Notes under the pieces: model-generated
What the model was told of the DNA's origin: nothing
Databases searched by the model: none
The model's input: the letters and a program-made list of their open reading frames with translations, nothing else
Program-made: the position numbers and the translations under genes
DNA from: PNAI01 sp964575715
GTDB lineage: Bacteria; Pseudomonadota; Alphaproteobacteria; Rhizobiales; Xanthobacteraceae
Direction: 5' to 3'
DNA length: 16,346 nucleotides
NCBI GenBank assembly: GCA_964575715.1
Contig: CAZNSG010000182.1
Location: forward strand, 1-16,346
Shown: positions 8,054 through 14,902 of the stretch, one piece after another
Layout of the letters: each line of letters opens with the position of its first letter
Position numbering within the stretch: the stretch's first letter is position 1

Positions 8054-9073
8054 ATGCACACGACGCGCAGAACGTTCGTGAAATCCTCGCTCGCAACCAC
8101 CGCGACCGCTGGCCTGCCGCTGCACAGCGCGCTGGCGCAAGGGGCGGAAGAATTGAAGCTCCACAGCTTCGTCCCGCCGACGCACGTCATCTGGGCGGAT
8201 GTGCTCATTCCCTGGAGCCAGGAGGTGGCGCAACGCAGCGGCAACAAGCTCACGGTGAAACTGTTCCCGGCGATGCAGCTCGGCGGCCGGCCGCCGGAGC
8301 TTTATCGACAGACCATGCAGGGTATCACCGACGCGACCTTCACGCTGCCCGGCTACACCTCGGCGGATTTCCCGATGATGGCGCTGACCGAATTGCCGGG
8401 CACCGCCAACAGCGCCGACGACGGCACCAAGAAGCTTTGGGCCAACTTCGAAAAGTTCCTGGCGCGCGACTTCAAGGACACCAAGGTGCTCATGCTGTGG
8501 AACTCCGATACGGCAAGCCTGATGAGCAAGAACAAGCCGCTGCGCACATTGGAGGATCTCAAGGGTTTGAAAATCCGCACGCCGTCCGCAGCCCAGTCGG
8601 CGCAACTCGCCGCCTTGGGCGCCACGCCGATCGACATGCCGGTCACGCAAATCTACAACAACCTCGATCGTGGCGTGATCGACGCCACCATGATCCCGAT
8701 GTCGGCGGCGCTCGATTTCAAGCTCATCGAAGTGGCGAAGTACTTCACCGTCGAGGCGCCGCTCGGCCGCTCGCCGTTCGTAGTGGCGATGAACAAGGCG
8801 CGCTACGAGAAGCTTGCGGCCGACCTCAAGAAGGTCATTGACGACACCACCGGCCTGCAGCTCAGCCTCAAGGGAGCGGCAACCTACGACAAGAAGAACA
8901 AAGAAGCGATTGAGGCGGCAAAGAAGGACCGCGAGGTCATTGTGCTCTCTGCGCAGGAGCGCCAGCGCTGGATCGGTGCCTTCAAGCCGTTGATCCGGGA
9001 GCGAGTCGAGGAAGGCGAGAAGGCTGGACTGCCGGCGCGCGGTCTGGTCGGCGCCTACGGTCTGCTGAGCTGA
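8054..9073 (+). CDS. dctP: TRAP transporter substrate-binding protein, DctP family, Tat-exported
   Basis: The 339-residue protein begins with a twin-arginine signal (TRRTFVK at residues 4-10, then an Ala/Leu-rich stretch ending SALAQG near residue 30), so it is probably exported folded through Tat. The mature part follows the DctP pattern: LKLHSFVPPTHVIWADVLIPW, VKLFPAMQLGG, LEDLKGLKIRTPSAAQSAQLAALGATPIDMP (divided across residues 168-199), in which the Arg of KIRTPS normally binds the ligand carboxylate, and YNNLDRGVIDATMIPMSAA. It catches an organic acid or similar anion in the periplasm and hands it to DctQM, driven by the sodium or proton gradient. AGGAGG stands at 8040-8045, a strong site. 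It is first of three genes in a complete TRAP operon. The ligand is unknown. Confidence 0.95.
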   Translation: MHTTRRTFVKSSLATTATAGLPLHSALAQGAEELKLHSFVPPTHVIWADVLIPWSQEVAQRSGNKLTVKLFPAMQLGGRPPELYRQTMQGITDATFTLPGYTSADFPMMALTELPGTANSADDGTKKLWANFEKFLARDFKDTKVLMLWNSDTASLMSKNKPLRTLEDLKGLKIRTPSAAQSAQLAALGATPIDMPVTQIYNNLDRGVIDATMIPMSAALDFKLIEVAKYFTVEAPLGRSPFVVAMNKARYEKLAADLKKVIDDTTGLQLSLKGAATYDKKNKEAIEAAKKDREVIVLSAQERQRWIGAFKPLIRERVEEGEKAGLPARGLVGAYGLLS

Positions 9074-9113
9074 CCGGCGCGAACGACAACGGCCAGCGCA
9101 GGGGGGAAGCGGC

Positions 9114-9608
9114 TTGGAGGGACTTGGGAATACCGACGTCCGAACCGGCCGGTTCGGGGGCTTTCTGCGCCTTTTATCGCTCGCTGGCGGCTGGGTGCTC
9201 ATGCTGCTGATGGGCTACACCGTCCTCGACGTCATCCTGCGCTACGTCTTCAACCAGCCGTTCAGCGGCTCACTGGAAATCACCGAGTTCGCAATGTCGG
9301 CGATTGTGTTCCTCGGCATCGCCTACTGCGGCTGGCTCGGCGGACATGTGGCCGTCGATATTCTCGATCGCCCGCTCGATGATCCGCGGCGGCGCTTCGT
9401 GCCGGTGCTGCTGACTTTCGTCAGCGCGGTGCTGTTCGCGACCATCGCCTGGCTGAGTGCGGTCGAAGCGCTCACTTCGATGCATCGCATCAGCAATATG
9501 ATGCGCTGGCCGCATTGGCCGTTCCAGCTCACCGTTGCCTTCGGCTCGGCGATGTATGCCGTTGTGCTGTTCATCCACGCCGCGCAGGCGCTGCGCCGGA
9601 AGGGCTGA
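9114..9608 (+). CDS. dctQ: TRAP transporter small permease, DctQ family
   Basis: The 164-residue protein has the four membrane segments of DctQ subunits: about residues 20-43 (GGWVLMLLMGYTVLDVILRY), 54-76, 92-115 and 134-158, with family-typical VILRYVFNQPFSGSLEITEF between the first two. It forms the membrane complex with DctM. The start appears to be TTG at 9114, with a G-rich AGGGGGGAAG run (9100-9109) close in front; no ATG lies suitably near. It follows dctP after 40 bases and is nine bases from dctM, so the three genes are one operon. Confidence 0.92.
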   Translation: MEGLGNTDVRTGRFGGFLRLLSLAGGWVLMLLMGYTVLDVILRYVFNQPFSGSLEITEFAMSAIVFLGIAYCGWLGGHVAVDILDRPLDDPRRRFVPVLLTFVSAVLFATIAWLSAVEALTSMHRISNMMRWPHWPFQLTVAFGSAMYAVVLFIHAAQALRRKG

Positions 9609-9617
9609 AACATTGCA

Positions 9618-10928
9618 ATGACCTCCGCCAACTGGATCGGCATCATCGGAATCGTCGTGCTTCTGCTGCTGATGGTGCTGCGCATGCCGATCGGCGTCGC
9701 CATGCTGCTGGTCGGCATCGTCGGATTCGGCGTGCTCAACGGGTTTGCGGCCGCGTTCGCGGCGCTCGGGACCTATCCGTATCAGTACGCGGCGGTCTAC
9801 GACTTCGCGGTCATTCCGTTGTTCGTGCTGATGGGAAATCTCGGTTCGGTGTCCGGGATGGCGCGCGATCTCTATTCGGCAGCCTACTCCTGGATCGGCC
9901 ATGTGCGCGGCGGCCTGGCGCACGCCACGATTCTTGCCTGCGCCGGCTTTGCGGCCGTGTCCGGCTCAAGCGTCGCCTCGGCGGTGACCATGGGCAAAGT
10001 CTGCCTGCCAGAAATGCGGCGCTACAATTACGCCCACCGGCTCTCCACGGGCGTGATCGCAGCCGGCGGCACGCTCGGGATTCTTATTCCTCCGAGCACC
10101 GCCTTCGTCATCTATGGATTACTCACAGAGCAGTCGATCGGCCGCCTGCTGCTCGCCGGCATCCTGCCTGGCCTGCTGCTCACAGCGATCTTCATGGCCA
10201 CGGTCGCGATCTGGATGCGCTTTAAGCCGGAATACGGTCCGCCCGGGCCGCGGATGAATTGGCAGGAGCGCATGGAAAGTATGGTCCGTGCGCTCCCCAT
10301 GATGTCCATCGTCCTGGTGAGCATCGGCGGCATCTATGTCGGCATTTTCACGCCGTCGGAAGCGGCCGCGATTGGCGCGGTGCTGGCGTTCGGCTACGCG
10401 CTGTGGCGCCGCTCGCTCGGCGGCGGAAATCTGTCGAAGGTCTTGATCGAGACCGTCAACACGACGGCGCTGGTTTTCCTGATCCTGATCGGCGCGCTGG
10501 TGTTCGGGCCGTTCCTGGCGCTCTCCGGGTTGCCGGAAAAGATCGCGCAATCGCTGGCCGGCCTCGACGTGCCGCGCGTTGTCATCCTGATCCTCATTCT
10601 CGCGGTATACATCGCGCTCGGCACATTCCTTGAAGGCTTCTCGATGCTGGTGCTGACGCTGCCGATCGTCATTCCGATCATAATTGCGTTGAATTACGAT
10701 CTGATCTGGTTCGGCGTAATTATGGTGATCGTATTGGAGATGGGACTGATCGATCCGCCGGTCGGAATCAACGTGTTTATCGTCAAGGGACTCGTCCCCG
10801 ACGTACCGATGAGCGAGATCTTCGCCGGCATCGTGCCGTTCTGGTTCGCGATGATGGTCTGCATCGGTATCTTGATCGTGTTCCCCGATATCGCGCTGCT
10901 CATTCCAAATACCATGATCGGCAAATAG
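9618..10928 (+). CDS. dctM: TRAP transporter large permease, DctM family
   Basis: The 436-residue, strongly hydrophobic protein matches the DctM subunit, the ion-coupled transport pore of TRAP systems, with about 11-12 membrane helices. Family features include LRMPIGVAMLLVGIVGF near the N-terminus, VYDFAVIPLFVLMGNLGSVSGMARDLY, CAGFAAVSGSSVASAVTMGKVCLPEMRRYNY, GGTLGILIPPSTAFVIYGLLTEQSIG (each read as separate neighbouring segments), and the C-terminal EMGLIDPPVGINVFIVKG. Length is normal. It closes the dctPQM operon. Its stop is two bases from the stop of the convergent SRAP gene, leaving no space for a separate terminator. Confidence 0.95.
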   Translation: MTSANWIGIIGIVVLLLLMVLRMPIGVAMLLVGIVGFGVLNGFAAAFAALGTYPYQYAAVYDFAVIPLFVLMGNLGSVSGMARDLYSAAYSWIGHVRGGLAHATILACAGFAAVSGSSVASAVTMGKVCLPEMRRYNYAHRLSTGVIAAGGTLGILIPPSTAFVIYGLLTEQSIGRLLLAGILPGLLLTAIFMATVAIWMRFKPEYGPPGPRMNWQERMESMVRALPMMSIVLVSIGGIYVGIFTPSEAAAIGAVLAFGYALWRRSLGGGNLSKVLIETVNTTALVFLILIGALVFGPFLALSGLPEKIAQSLAGLDVPRVVILILILAVYIALGTFLEGFSMLVLTLPIVIPIIIALNYDLIWFGVIMVIVLEMGLIDPPVGINVFIVKGLVPDVPMSEIFAGIVPFWFAMMVCIGILIVFPDIALLIPNTMIGK

Positions 10929-10930
10929 CG

Positions 10931-11686
10931 TTACAATAGCGAGCCCTGCGCACTGTCCTTGCGCCGCTTCGGTTTCACCGCGGGTCTGCGTTCCTCGGTC
11001 GGCGCGGCAGGTTCCGCCGGCGCGCTGTATGGCTCAATGAGCGCAGGCGAATCGTTGGCCACCCGATTGACCGCAGGCGAGACTTCGATGACCTCAAGCA
11101 AGCCCTCGCGCGCGGGCACGATCAGCGCCGCCGCGGTTTGGGCATCGACTTTATCGCTGTCGAGCCAGAGATCGAAGGCCGCGGGCTCGATAATGGCCGG
11201 CATGCGGTCGTGGATGGCAGCGCAAGTGCGATTGGCTTGGGTGGTGATAATTGCAGCGCTCTCCTGCTCTTCGCCGTTGGGGCCGGTCCAGGTCTCCCAA
11301 AGCCCTGCAAAGGCCAGCGGGCCGCCCGATTTCATCCGGGCGAGATGGGGCCGCTTGCGGGCGCCGTCCTGCTTCCATTCGTAAAAGCCATCGGCGGGAA
11401 ACAGGCAGCGGCGGCGGCGCATGGCGGCGCGAAAAGCCGGCTTGTCGTTGACCGATTCGCCGCGCGCGTTGATCAGCAGCGAGAACGCGCGCGGGTCCTT
11501 TACCCAGGACGGGATCAGCCCCCAGCGCACCAGCGCAAACCGTCGCTGCCCTGCAAACTGGCGCACGATCGGCACCGCTTGCGTCGGCGCAACGTTAAAG
11601 CGCGGCGGAAAGTTCGGCTGATCGGCGTAGCCGAACAGCCGGCGGAGAGCCTCAGGAGCGCTTATGATCACATACCGGCCGCACAT
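10931..11686 (-). CDS. yedK: SRAP-domain protein (SOS response-associated peptidase / abasic-site DNA-protein crosslinker, YedK/HMCES)
   Basis: Proteins of this family attach their own Cys2 to abasic sites in single-stranded DNA through a stable thiazolidine link, shielding the lesion; methionine removal exposes Cys2. All key residues are present: MCGRYVI (Cys2), RFNVAPTQ (29-36), WGLIPSW, NARGES (Asn73), FPADGFYEWK (Glu103) and HDRMPAII (His159), matching the Cys2-Asn-Glu-His set of E. coli YedK. The 251-residue length is slightly long because of a Pro/Ala/Lys-rich C-terminal tail (about residues 215-251). GGAG lies about eight bases before the ATG. It is divergent from the Nudix gene, with 50 bases between starts. 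I looked for a LexA-type box there and found none I would defend. Confidence 0.95.
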   Translation of the reverse strand: MCGRYVIISAPEALRRLFGYADQPNFPPRFNVAPTQAVPIVRQFAGQRRFALVRWGLIPSWVKDPRAFSLLINARGESVNDKPAFRAAMRRRRCLFPADGFYEWKQDGARKRPHLARMKSGGPLAFAGLWETWTGPNGEEQESAAIITTQANRTCAAIHDRMPAIIEPAAFDLWLDSDKVDAQTAAALIVPAREGLLEVIEVSPAVNRVANDSPALIEPYSAPAEPAAPTEERRPAVKPKRRKDSAQGSLL

Positions 11687-11736
11687 GCCGCGCTCCGTTC
11701 ATCAGCATTCTTAGGAACACTTTAACCATCGCCGAC

Positions 11737-12276
11737 ATGACTACCAGCCAGCCCCCTCGCCCGAGCAATTCGATAATGGCCCCACCACCCGCGAAGCCGC
11801 CATCGCGTGCTACCATGCCGCCAATGCAGGAATTTGCCAATCCGCGCGCCTTTCCCGACCGGCCGTATGCCGCGGTCAGCGCCGCCATCATTCGTGACGG
11901 CCGCGTGCTGATCGTGCGGCGCGCGAATCCTCCGATGCAGGGGATTTTCACGCTGCCCGGCGGCGTGGTCGAGGCCGGCGAGACCCTGCACGCGGCGCTG
12001 GTGCGAGAAATCCGCGAGGAGACGAGCCTTACGATCGAGCCGGTCGCGCTTGCCGGCCACCGCGAAGTGATCGTGCGGAACGGCGATGGGCGGATCGAGC
12101 GGCATTTCATTATTCTGGCCTTTGCAGCGCGCTGGCTCGCGGGCGAGCCAAAACTCAACCACGAACTCTCCGAGGCGCGCTGGATGCGGCCGGACGAGGT
12201 CGCGCCGTTGCGGACAACCGAGGGTTTGCGCGAAATTATCGACACGGCATTTGAGCGGATTGAGGCAGGACGCTGA
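11737..12276 (+). CDS. Nudix hydrolase
   Basis: The protein hydrolyses a nucleoside diphosphate linked to some group X; substrate unknown. The Nudix box is visible at residues 76-98 of the longest reading (Gly76, Glu82, Arg90-Glu91, Glu94-Glu95), with one departure: the last conserved Gly is Ser97 (REIREETSL). The preceding LPGGVVEAGETL and RANPPMQGIFTLPGG resemble ADP-ribose or (deoxy)NTP-type Nudix proteins. The start is uncertain: in-frame ATGs at 11737, 11776, 11815 and 11824 are possible, none with a good ribosome site. The first 29 residues are Pro/Ser-rich and unlike the fold, so 11824 (MQEFANPRAFPDRPY) may be the real start. It is divergent from the SRAP gene; a joint role in genome or nucleotide care is possible but not shown. 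Confidence 0.92.
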   Translation: MTTSQPPRPSNSIMAPPPAKPPSRATMPPMQEFANPRAFPDRPYAAVSAAIIRDGRVLIVRRANPPMQGIFTLPGGVVEAGETLHAALVREIREETSLTIEPVALAGHREVIVRNGDGRIERHFIILAFAARWLAGEPKLNHELSEARWMRPDEVAPLRTTEGLREIIDTAFERIEAGR

Positions 12277-12359
12277 TGAATAAGCCTGTCAATTTCCGCC
12301 GCATTCAGGACTCATAGTCGCGGTTGCGTTACCGAGGACCCCGGCGCATATCTTAGGCG

Positions 12360-12755
12360 ATGCTCATCCGCGTATTAACATTGGCGTTCCTCACGCTTGC
12401 CGCCGCGAGCGGCCTTGTTGCTAGCGGACCTGCGCGCGCGCAAGAAAGCGGCGCCGCACCCTACGACGGGGAGCTGCGGCGGCTGTCGGAAATCCTTGGA
12501 GCGCTGCACTATCTGCGCGCCATCTGCGGCTCGAATGAAGGCAGGAAATGGCAGGTTGAAATGCAGGCGCTGATCGACGCCGAAGCGCCGAGCGGGGAGC
12601 GGCGCAACCGGCTGATCGTCAGTTTCAATCGCGGCCATCGCGGCTTCCAGCAGACCTACCGAACCTGCACGCCGGCGGCGGGGGTTGTAATCCGCCGTTA
12701 TCTCGCGGAAGGCGCGAAAATTTCCCGCGAAATCACCGCCCGCTACGCCAACTGA
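12360..12755 (+). CDS. TIGR02301 family protein, exported, unknown function
   Basis: The 131-residue protein has an N-terminal signal peptide (MLIRVLTLAFLTLAAASGLV, cleavage near ARA-QE at about residue 28). The mature part matches what I recall of the alphaproteobacterial family TIGR02301 (DUF2360): LRRLSEILGALHYLRAICGS, KWQVEMQALIDAE, RLIVSFNRGHRGFQQTYRTCTPAA and a final helix. Two cysteines (in RAICGS and YRTCTP) may form a periplasmic disulphide. Function is unknown for the family. It follows the Nudix gene after 83 bases. Only a weak AGG precedes the ATG. Confidence 0.85.
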   Translation: MLIRVLTLAFLTLAAASGLVASGPARAQESGAAPYDGELRRLSEILGALHYLRAICGSNEGRKWQVEMQALIDAEAPSGERRNRLIVSFNRGHRGFQQTYRTCTPAAGVVIRRYLAEGAKISREITARYAN

Positions 12756-12874
12756 GCTTACGCGTTAACCTTTCCTAAAGTTGCTTGCCACAACGGCCGT
12801 AAGCGCGTGCTACGAATTGTCATAGAGCCTTATTCATCTTGAAGGAATCAGAGGCGGGCTCTAGCTTTTTGTTT

Positions 12875-12923
12875 GAGCATGATCTTCTCCGAAAACCGGT
12901 TCCCACTTTTCGGGATCATGCTC
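12875..12923. repeat. Rhizobial-type palindromic intergenic element (GAGCATGATC...GATCATGCTC)
   Basis: GAGCATGATC (12875-12884) pairs exactly with GATCATGCTC (12914-12923), and inside it CCGAAAA (12889-12895) pairs with TTTTCGG (12907-12913) around ACCGGT. This closely resembles a short dispersed palindrome I recall as abundant between genes in Bradyrhizobium and relatives, and it is one reason for placing the window in the Hyphomicrobiales. Function unknown. Confidence 0.75.
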
Positions 12924-12938
12924 TAGGTAAGGGGACGA

Positions 12939-12960
12939 CGGCACGGGGGTGCCGTTTTTT
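12939..12960 (+). terminator. Intrinsic terminator-like hairpin with T6 tract
   Basis: CGGCAC (12939-12944) and GTGCCG (12949-12954) form a perfect 6-bp GC-rich stem with loop GGGG, followed by six T (12955-12960). This is a textbook Rho-independent terminator on the plus strand. It lies only nine bases before the ATG of the next ORF, so it may be an attenuator rather than a plain gene end. Confidence 0.75.
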
Positions 12961-12969
12961 GGGCTGCTT

Positions 12970-13236
12970 ATGACCAGTGCAAAGCATACGCATACGACAC
13001 ACGAGCCGGTGGCGGAGCAGGAGCAAAAAAAAGTCGCGTTAAGCTACTTACACGAGGCATGGGCGGAAGCCCGTCTCGACGGGGTCGACGACGATTGCAT
13101 GGCGCAGGCGTGCCTGTTCGCCGCGCTTGCCGAACTGGTTTCAACCTATGGCGAGCAAGCCGCGGCCGTCTATGCCGAGAAACTGTCGGCCCGCATCAGT
13201 AACGGCGAATTTTCCGTCGATCTGTCGCGGCAGTAA
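12970..13236 (+). CDS. Small acidic protein of unknown function, probably conserved in Hyphomicrobiales
   Basis: The 88-residue reading starts MTSAKHTHTTHEPVAEQEQK, a polar His/Thr-rich head, followed by a helical body YLHEAWAEARLDGVDDDC, ACLFAALAELVSTYGEQAAAVYAEKLSARI and the end NGEFSVDLSRQ. It is acidic, cytoplasmic, without membrane segments, and looks like a compact two- or three-helix domain. I recall similar short hypothetical proteins in rhizobia but no function. The start is uncertain: ATG 12970 lacks a ribosome site and is preceded by a terminator hairpin ending at 12960; an in-frame GTG at 12949 lies inside that hairpin. Coding character (codon use, even GC at third positions) supports a real gene. 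Confidence 0.7.
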   Translation: MTSAKHTHTTHEPVAEQEQKKVALSYLHEAWAEARLDGVDDDCMAQACLFAALAELVSTYGEQAAAVYAEKLSARISNGEFSVDLSRQ

Positions 13237-13260
13237 TTCCCGCAAAAATTCTAGTCAGAC

Positions 13261-13308
13261 GGCCGCGCGTCCACAATAGGCACGGCTTCGCCTTATGCTG
13301 GCGCGGCC
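13261..13308. repeat. Palindromic element with GGCCGCGC / GCGCGGCC ends
   Basis: GGCCGCGC (13261-13268) is the exact reverse complement of GCGCGGCC (13301-13308). The interior can pair further with small bulges (AATAGGC at 13276-13282 against GCCTTAT at 13290-13297) around a short ACGGCTTC loop, giving a roughly 48-base hairpin. It stops two bases before codon 18 of the amidohydrolase remnant (13310-13363), at the point where that gene's similarity ends. Confidence 0.55.
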
Positions 13309-13309
13309 G

Positions 13310-13363
13310 GGCGTGATTGACGACAATGCCGCCTTTGAGGATCAAATCGTAGGTTTGCGCCAT
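13310..13363 (-). pseudogene. N-terminal remnant of an amidohydrolase (dihydroorotase-like) gene
   Basis: On the minus strand, from ATG at 13363, the translation is MAQTYDLILKGGIVVNHA. The pattern YDLILKGGxVVN is the first beta-strand pair of the dihydroorotase/hydantoinase amidohydrolases, and rhizobial dihydroorotases start very like this. After codon 18 the frame enters the palindrome at 13261-13308 and continues with 38 unrelated residues to a stop at about 13196. Nothing of the HxH metal-site region or the rest of a usual 400-450 residue enzyme follows; the space is taken by the small ORF ending at 13236. So the body of the gene has been lost and only its head, divergent from ygfZ, remains. 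A chance resemblance over 18 residues cannot be fully excluded. Confidence 0.55.
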
Positions 13364-13459
13364 AAAGCCTGCATGTATTTTCAGACCGTGCCCTTGAGAG
13401 GATGCCAGCAGCGCCTTACGTTCCGCTGCAATCCTTGGCAATGGATTTGGCAATAGGTA

Positions 13460-14371
13460 ATGAAAGCAGCGCTGCTCCCCGATCGTGGCGTGGTCAAGGT
13501 TATGGGCGCCGACGCGCGGCCATTCCTCAACGGGCTGTTGACCGCCGACATCGGCAAGATGAGCCCTGAGTCTCCGCGCTTTGCCGCCCTGCTCACCCCG
13601 CAAGGCAAGATCATCGTCGATTGCATCGTTGCCGAGGCGCCGGCCGGGGACGGCGGCGGCTTTTTTCTCGACTGCCCGCGCGCGCTTGGCCCCGATCTGG
13701 TGGCTAAGCTCAATTTCTATAAACTGCGCGCCAAGGTGAGCGTCGAGGATCTTTCCGAGGGGCTTGGCGTGCTCGCCATCTGGGACGGCGCCGGCAATTC
13801 CGAATATGGGCTCAGCTATCCCGACCCGCGCCTGCCTGAGCTTGGCCGGCGCATGCTGCTGCCGCCGCATCTGGCGCGCGAGGCCGCGGCCGAGCTGGGC
13901 GCGGAATTGACCGAGGCCAGCGCCTATGAGGCGCATCGCATCGCGCTCGGTGTGCCGCGCGGCGGACTCGATTTTGTCTATGGCGACGCCTTTCCGCACG
14001 AGGCCGACATGGACCAGCTCAACGGCGTCGATTTCGCCAAGGGCTGCTATGTCGGACAGGAGGTCGTTTCGCGCATCGAGCACCGCGGCAGCGCACGCAA
14101 GCGCATCGTGCCGGTCTTAGCCGAGGCGTCTGCGCCAGAAGCCGGCATGGCGGTGATGGCGGGCGGCAAGCAGATCGGCATCATGGGCTCGGGCGCGGGA
14201 GCGCAGGGGCTCGCCATGCTGCGGCTCGATTACATGTCCGATGCGCAGGCCAGCGGCACTGCCCTGGTCGCGGGCGGCGTGACCATCCGCGCGCGCAAGC
14301 CGCCATGGGCGCGGTTCGCATGGCCAGGGGAGACTCGGCCGGGCGCGGCGGGTGGCGAAAGCCAGCAATGA
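13460..14371 (+). CDS. ygfZ: YgfZ/GcvT-domain folate-binding protein (iron-sulfur cluster maintenance)
   Basis: The 303-residue protein matches YgfZ (bacterial counterpart of IBA57), a tetrahydrofolate-binding relative of the glycine-cleavage T protein that helps make or repair certain Fe-S enzymes. The signature K-G-C-[FY]-x-G-Q-E is complete at residues 194-201 (KGCYVGQE), in the stretch FAKGCYVGQEVVSRIEHRG. Earlier segments RPFLNGLLTADIG and LLTPQGKIIVDCIVAE are also typical. Length is normal. The start MKAALLPDRGVVKV has only a weak AGG close by. Immediately upstream, divergent, lies the amidohydrolase remnant. The nearest downstream gene is convergent (GNAT toxin), so ygfZ is transcribed alone. 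Confidence 0.93.
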   Translation: MKAALLPDRGVVKVMGADARPFLNGLLTADIGKMSPESPRFAALLTPQGKIIVDCIVAEAPAGDGGGFFLDCPRALGPDLVAKLNFYKLRAKVSVEDLSEGLGVLAIWDGAGNSEYGLSYPDPRLPELGRRMLLPPHLAREAAAELGAELTEASAYEAHRIALGVPRGGLDFVYGDAFPHEADMDQLNGVDFAKGCYVGQEVVSRIEHRGSARKRIVPVLAEASAPEAGMAVMAGGKQIGIMGSGAGAQGLAMLRLDYMSDAQASGTALVAGGVTIRARKPPWARFAWPGETRPGAAGGESQQ

Positions 14372-14398
14372 GCGGCGACGAGAGGGTGATTCCCCGCG

Positions 14399-14902
14399 TC
14401 AATTTCCCAGCATCCGGCGAACATCCTTGAGCAGCACGAACAAGTGCATCGCGTCCGTCGGTGACGGAACAAATCCAAAGTGCGAATAGAACGATACGGC
14501 CCGTTCATCCTTGGCATGGACAGCGAGCGCGCGAATACCGGCAATCTCCGCCACTTGCAGCGTTCGCTGCATGGCGTCCCGCAGCAGCCCGGCGCCGATG
14601 CCGCGTCCCTGCCATGCGCGATGCACCGCAAGGCGCGCGAGCACGATCAGCAGGACCGGATGCCGGGCGAGGCCTTTGGTGAGGCGCTCGGGAGCATCCG
14701 CCGGCGCAATGTCGCCGACCACCAGCGTATGGAAGCCGACAATCACGGACTCGACGAGGGCAACATAGGTGCGCGAAGCGCCGGCCTGCTGCGCTGGAAA
14801 TGCAAAACGAACAAGGAAAAGATCGAGCGCCGGATGCCCGCATTCAAATCCGTCGACCGCGTGATCGCGGCGCAGCGTCTCGATACGAAGGGCGACGGTC
14901 AC
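14399..14902 (-). CDS. tacT: GNAT-family acetyltransferase toxin, TacT-like
   Basis: The 167-residue protein is a GNAT acetyltransferase of the TacT/AtaT toxin group, which acetylates the amino group of aminoacyl-tRNAs and blocks translation. Seen in the sequence: the N-terminal FECGHPALDLFL segment typical of the group, the acetyl-CoA pyrophosphate loop QGRGIGAG (98-105, Q/RxxGxG/A), and FYSHFGF with Tyr139, at the place of the catalytic Tyr140 of Salmonella TacT. It overlaps the upstream DUF1778 antitoxin by four bases (ATGA), the standard order for this module, so the two are translationally coupled. No damage is visible, so it is predicted active. It converges on ygfZ. Confidence 0.93.
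   Translation of the reverse strand: MTVALRIETLRRDHAVDGFECGHPALDLFLVRFAFPAQQAGASRTYVALVESVIVGFHTLVVGDIAPADAPERLTKGLARHPVLLIVLARLAVHRAWQGRGIGAGLLRDAMQRTLQVAEIAGIRALAVHAKDERAVSFYSHFGFVPSPTDAMHLFVLLKDVRRMLGN

Larger units (their letters stand above)
12756..12969. other. Repeat-rich intergenic region between TIGR02301 and a small ORF
   Basis: In order it holds: a TTAA-N7-TAAA motif (12765-12779) one base off a CtrA box; a 7-bp inverted pair TAGAGCC (12823-12829) / GGCTCTA (12857-12863) followed by a short T-run (weak hairpin, 27-base loop); the rhizobial palindrome at 12875-12923; and a strong terminator hairpin at 12939-12960. Confidence 0.6.

Noticed and set aside
8018..9202. 394-residue minus-strand open frame
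   Set aside because: Shadow of dctP; Arg-rich, covers the dctP signal sequence and ribosome site.
13196..14083. 295-residue minus-strand open frame reading as one protein across ygfZ
   Set aside because: Upstream of 13363 it is the shadow of ygfZ; only the piece starting at the internal ATG 13363 has family similarity and is reported as a remnant.
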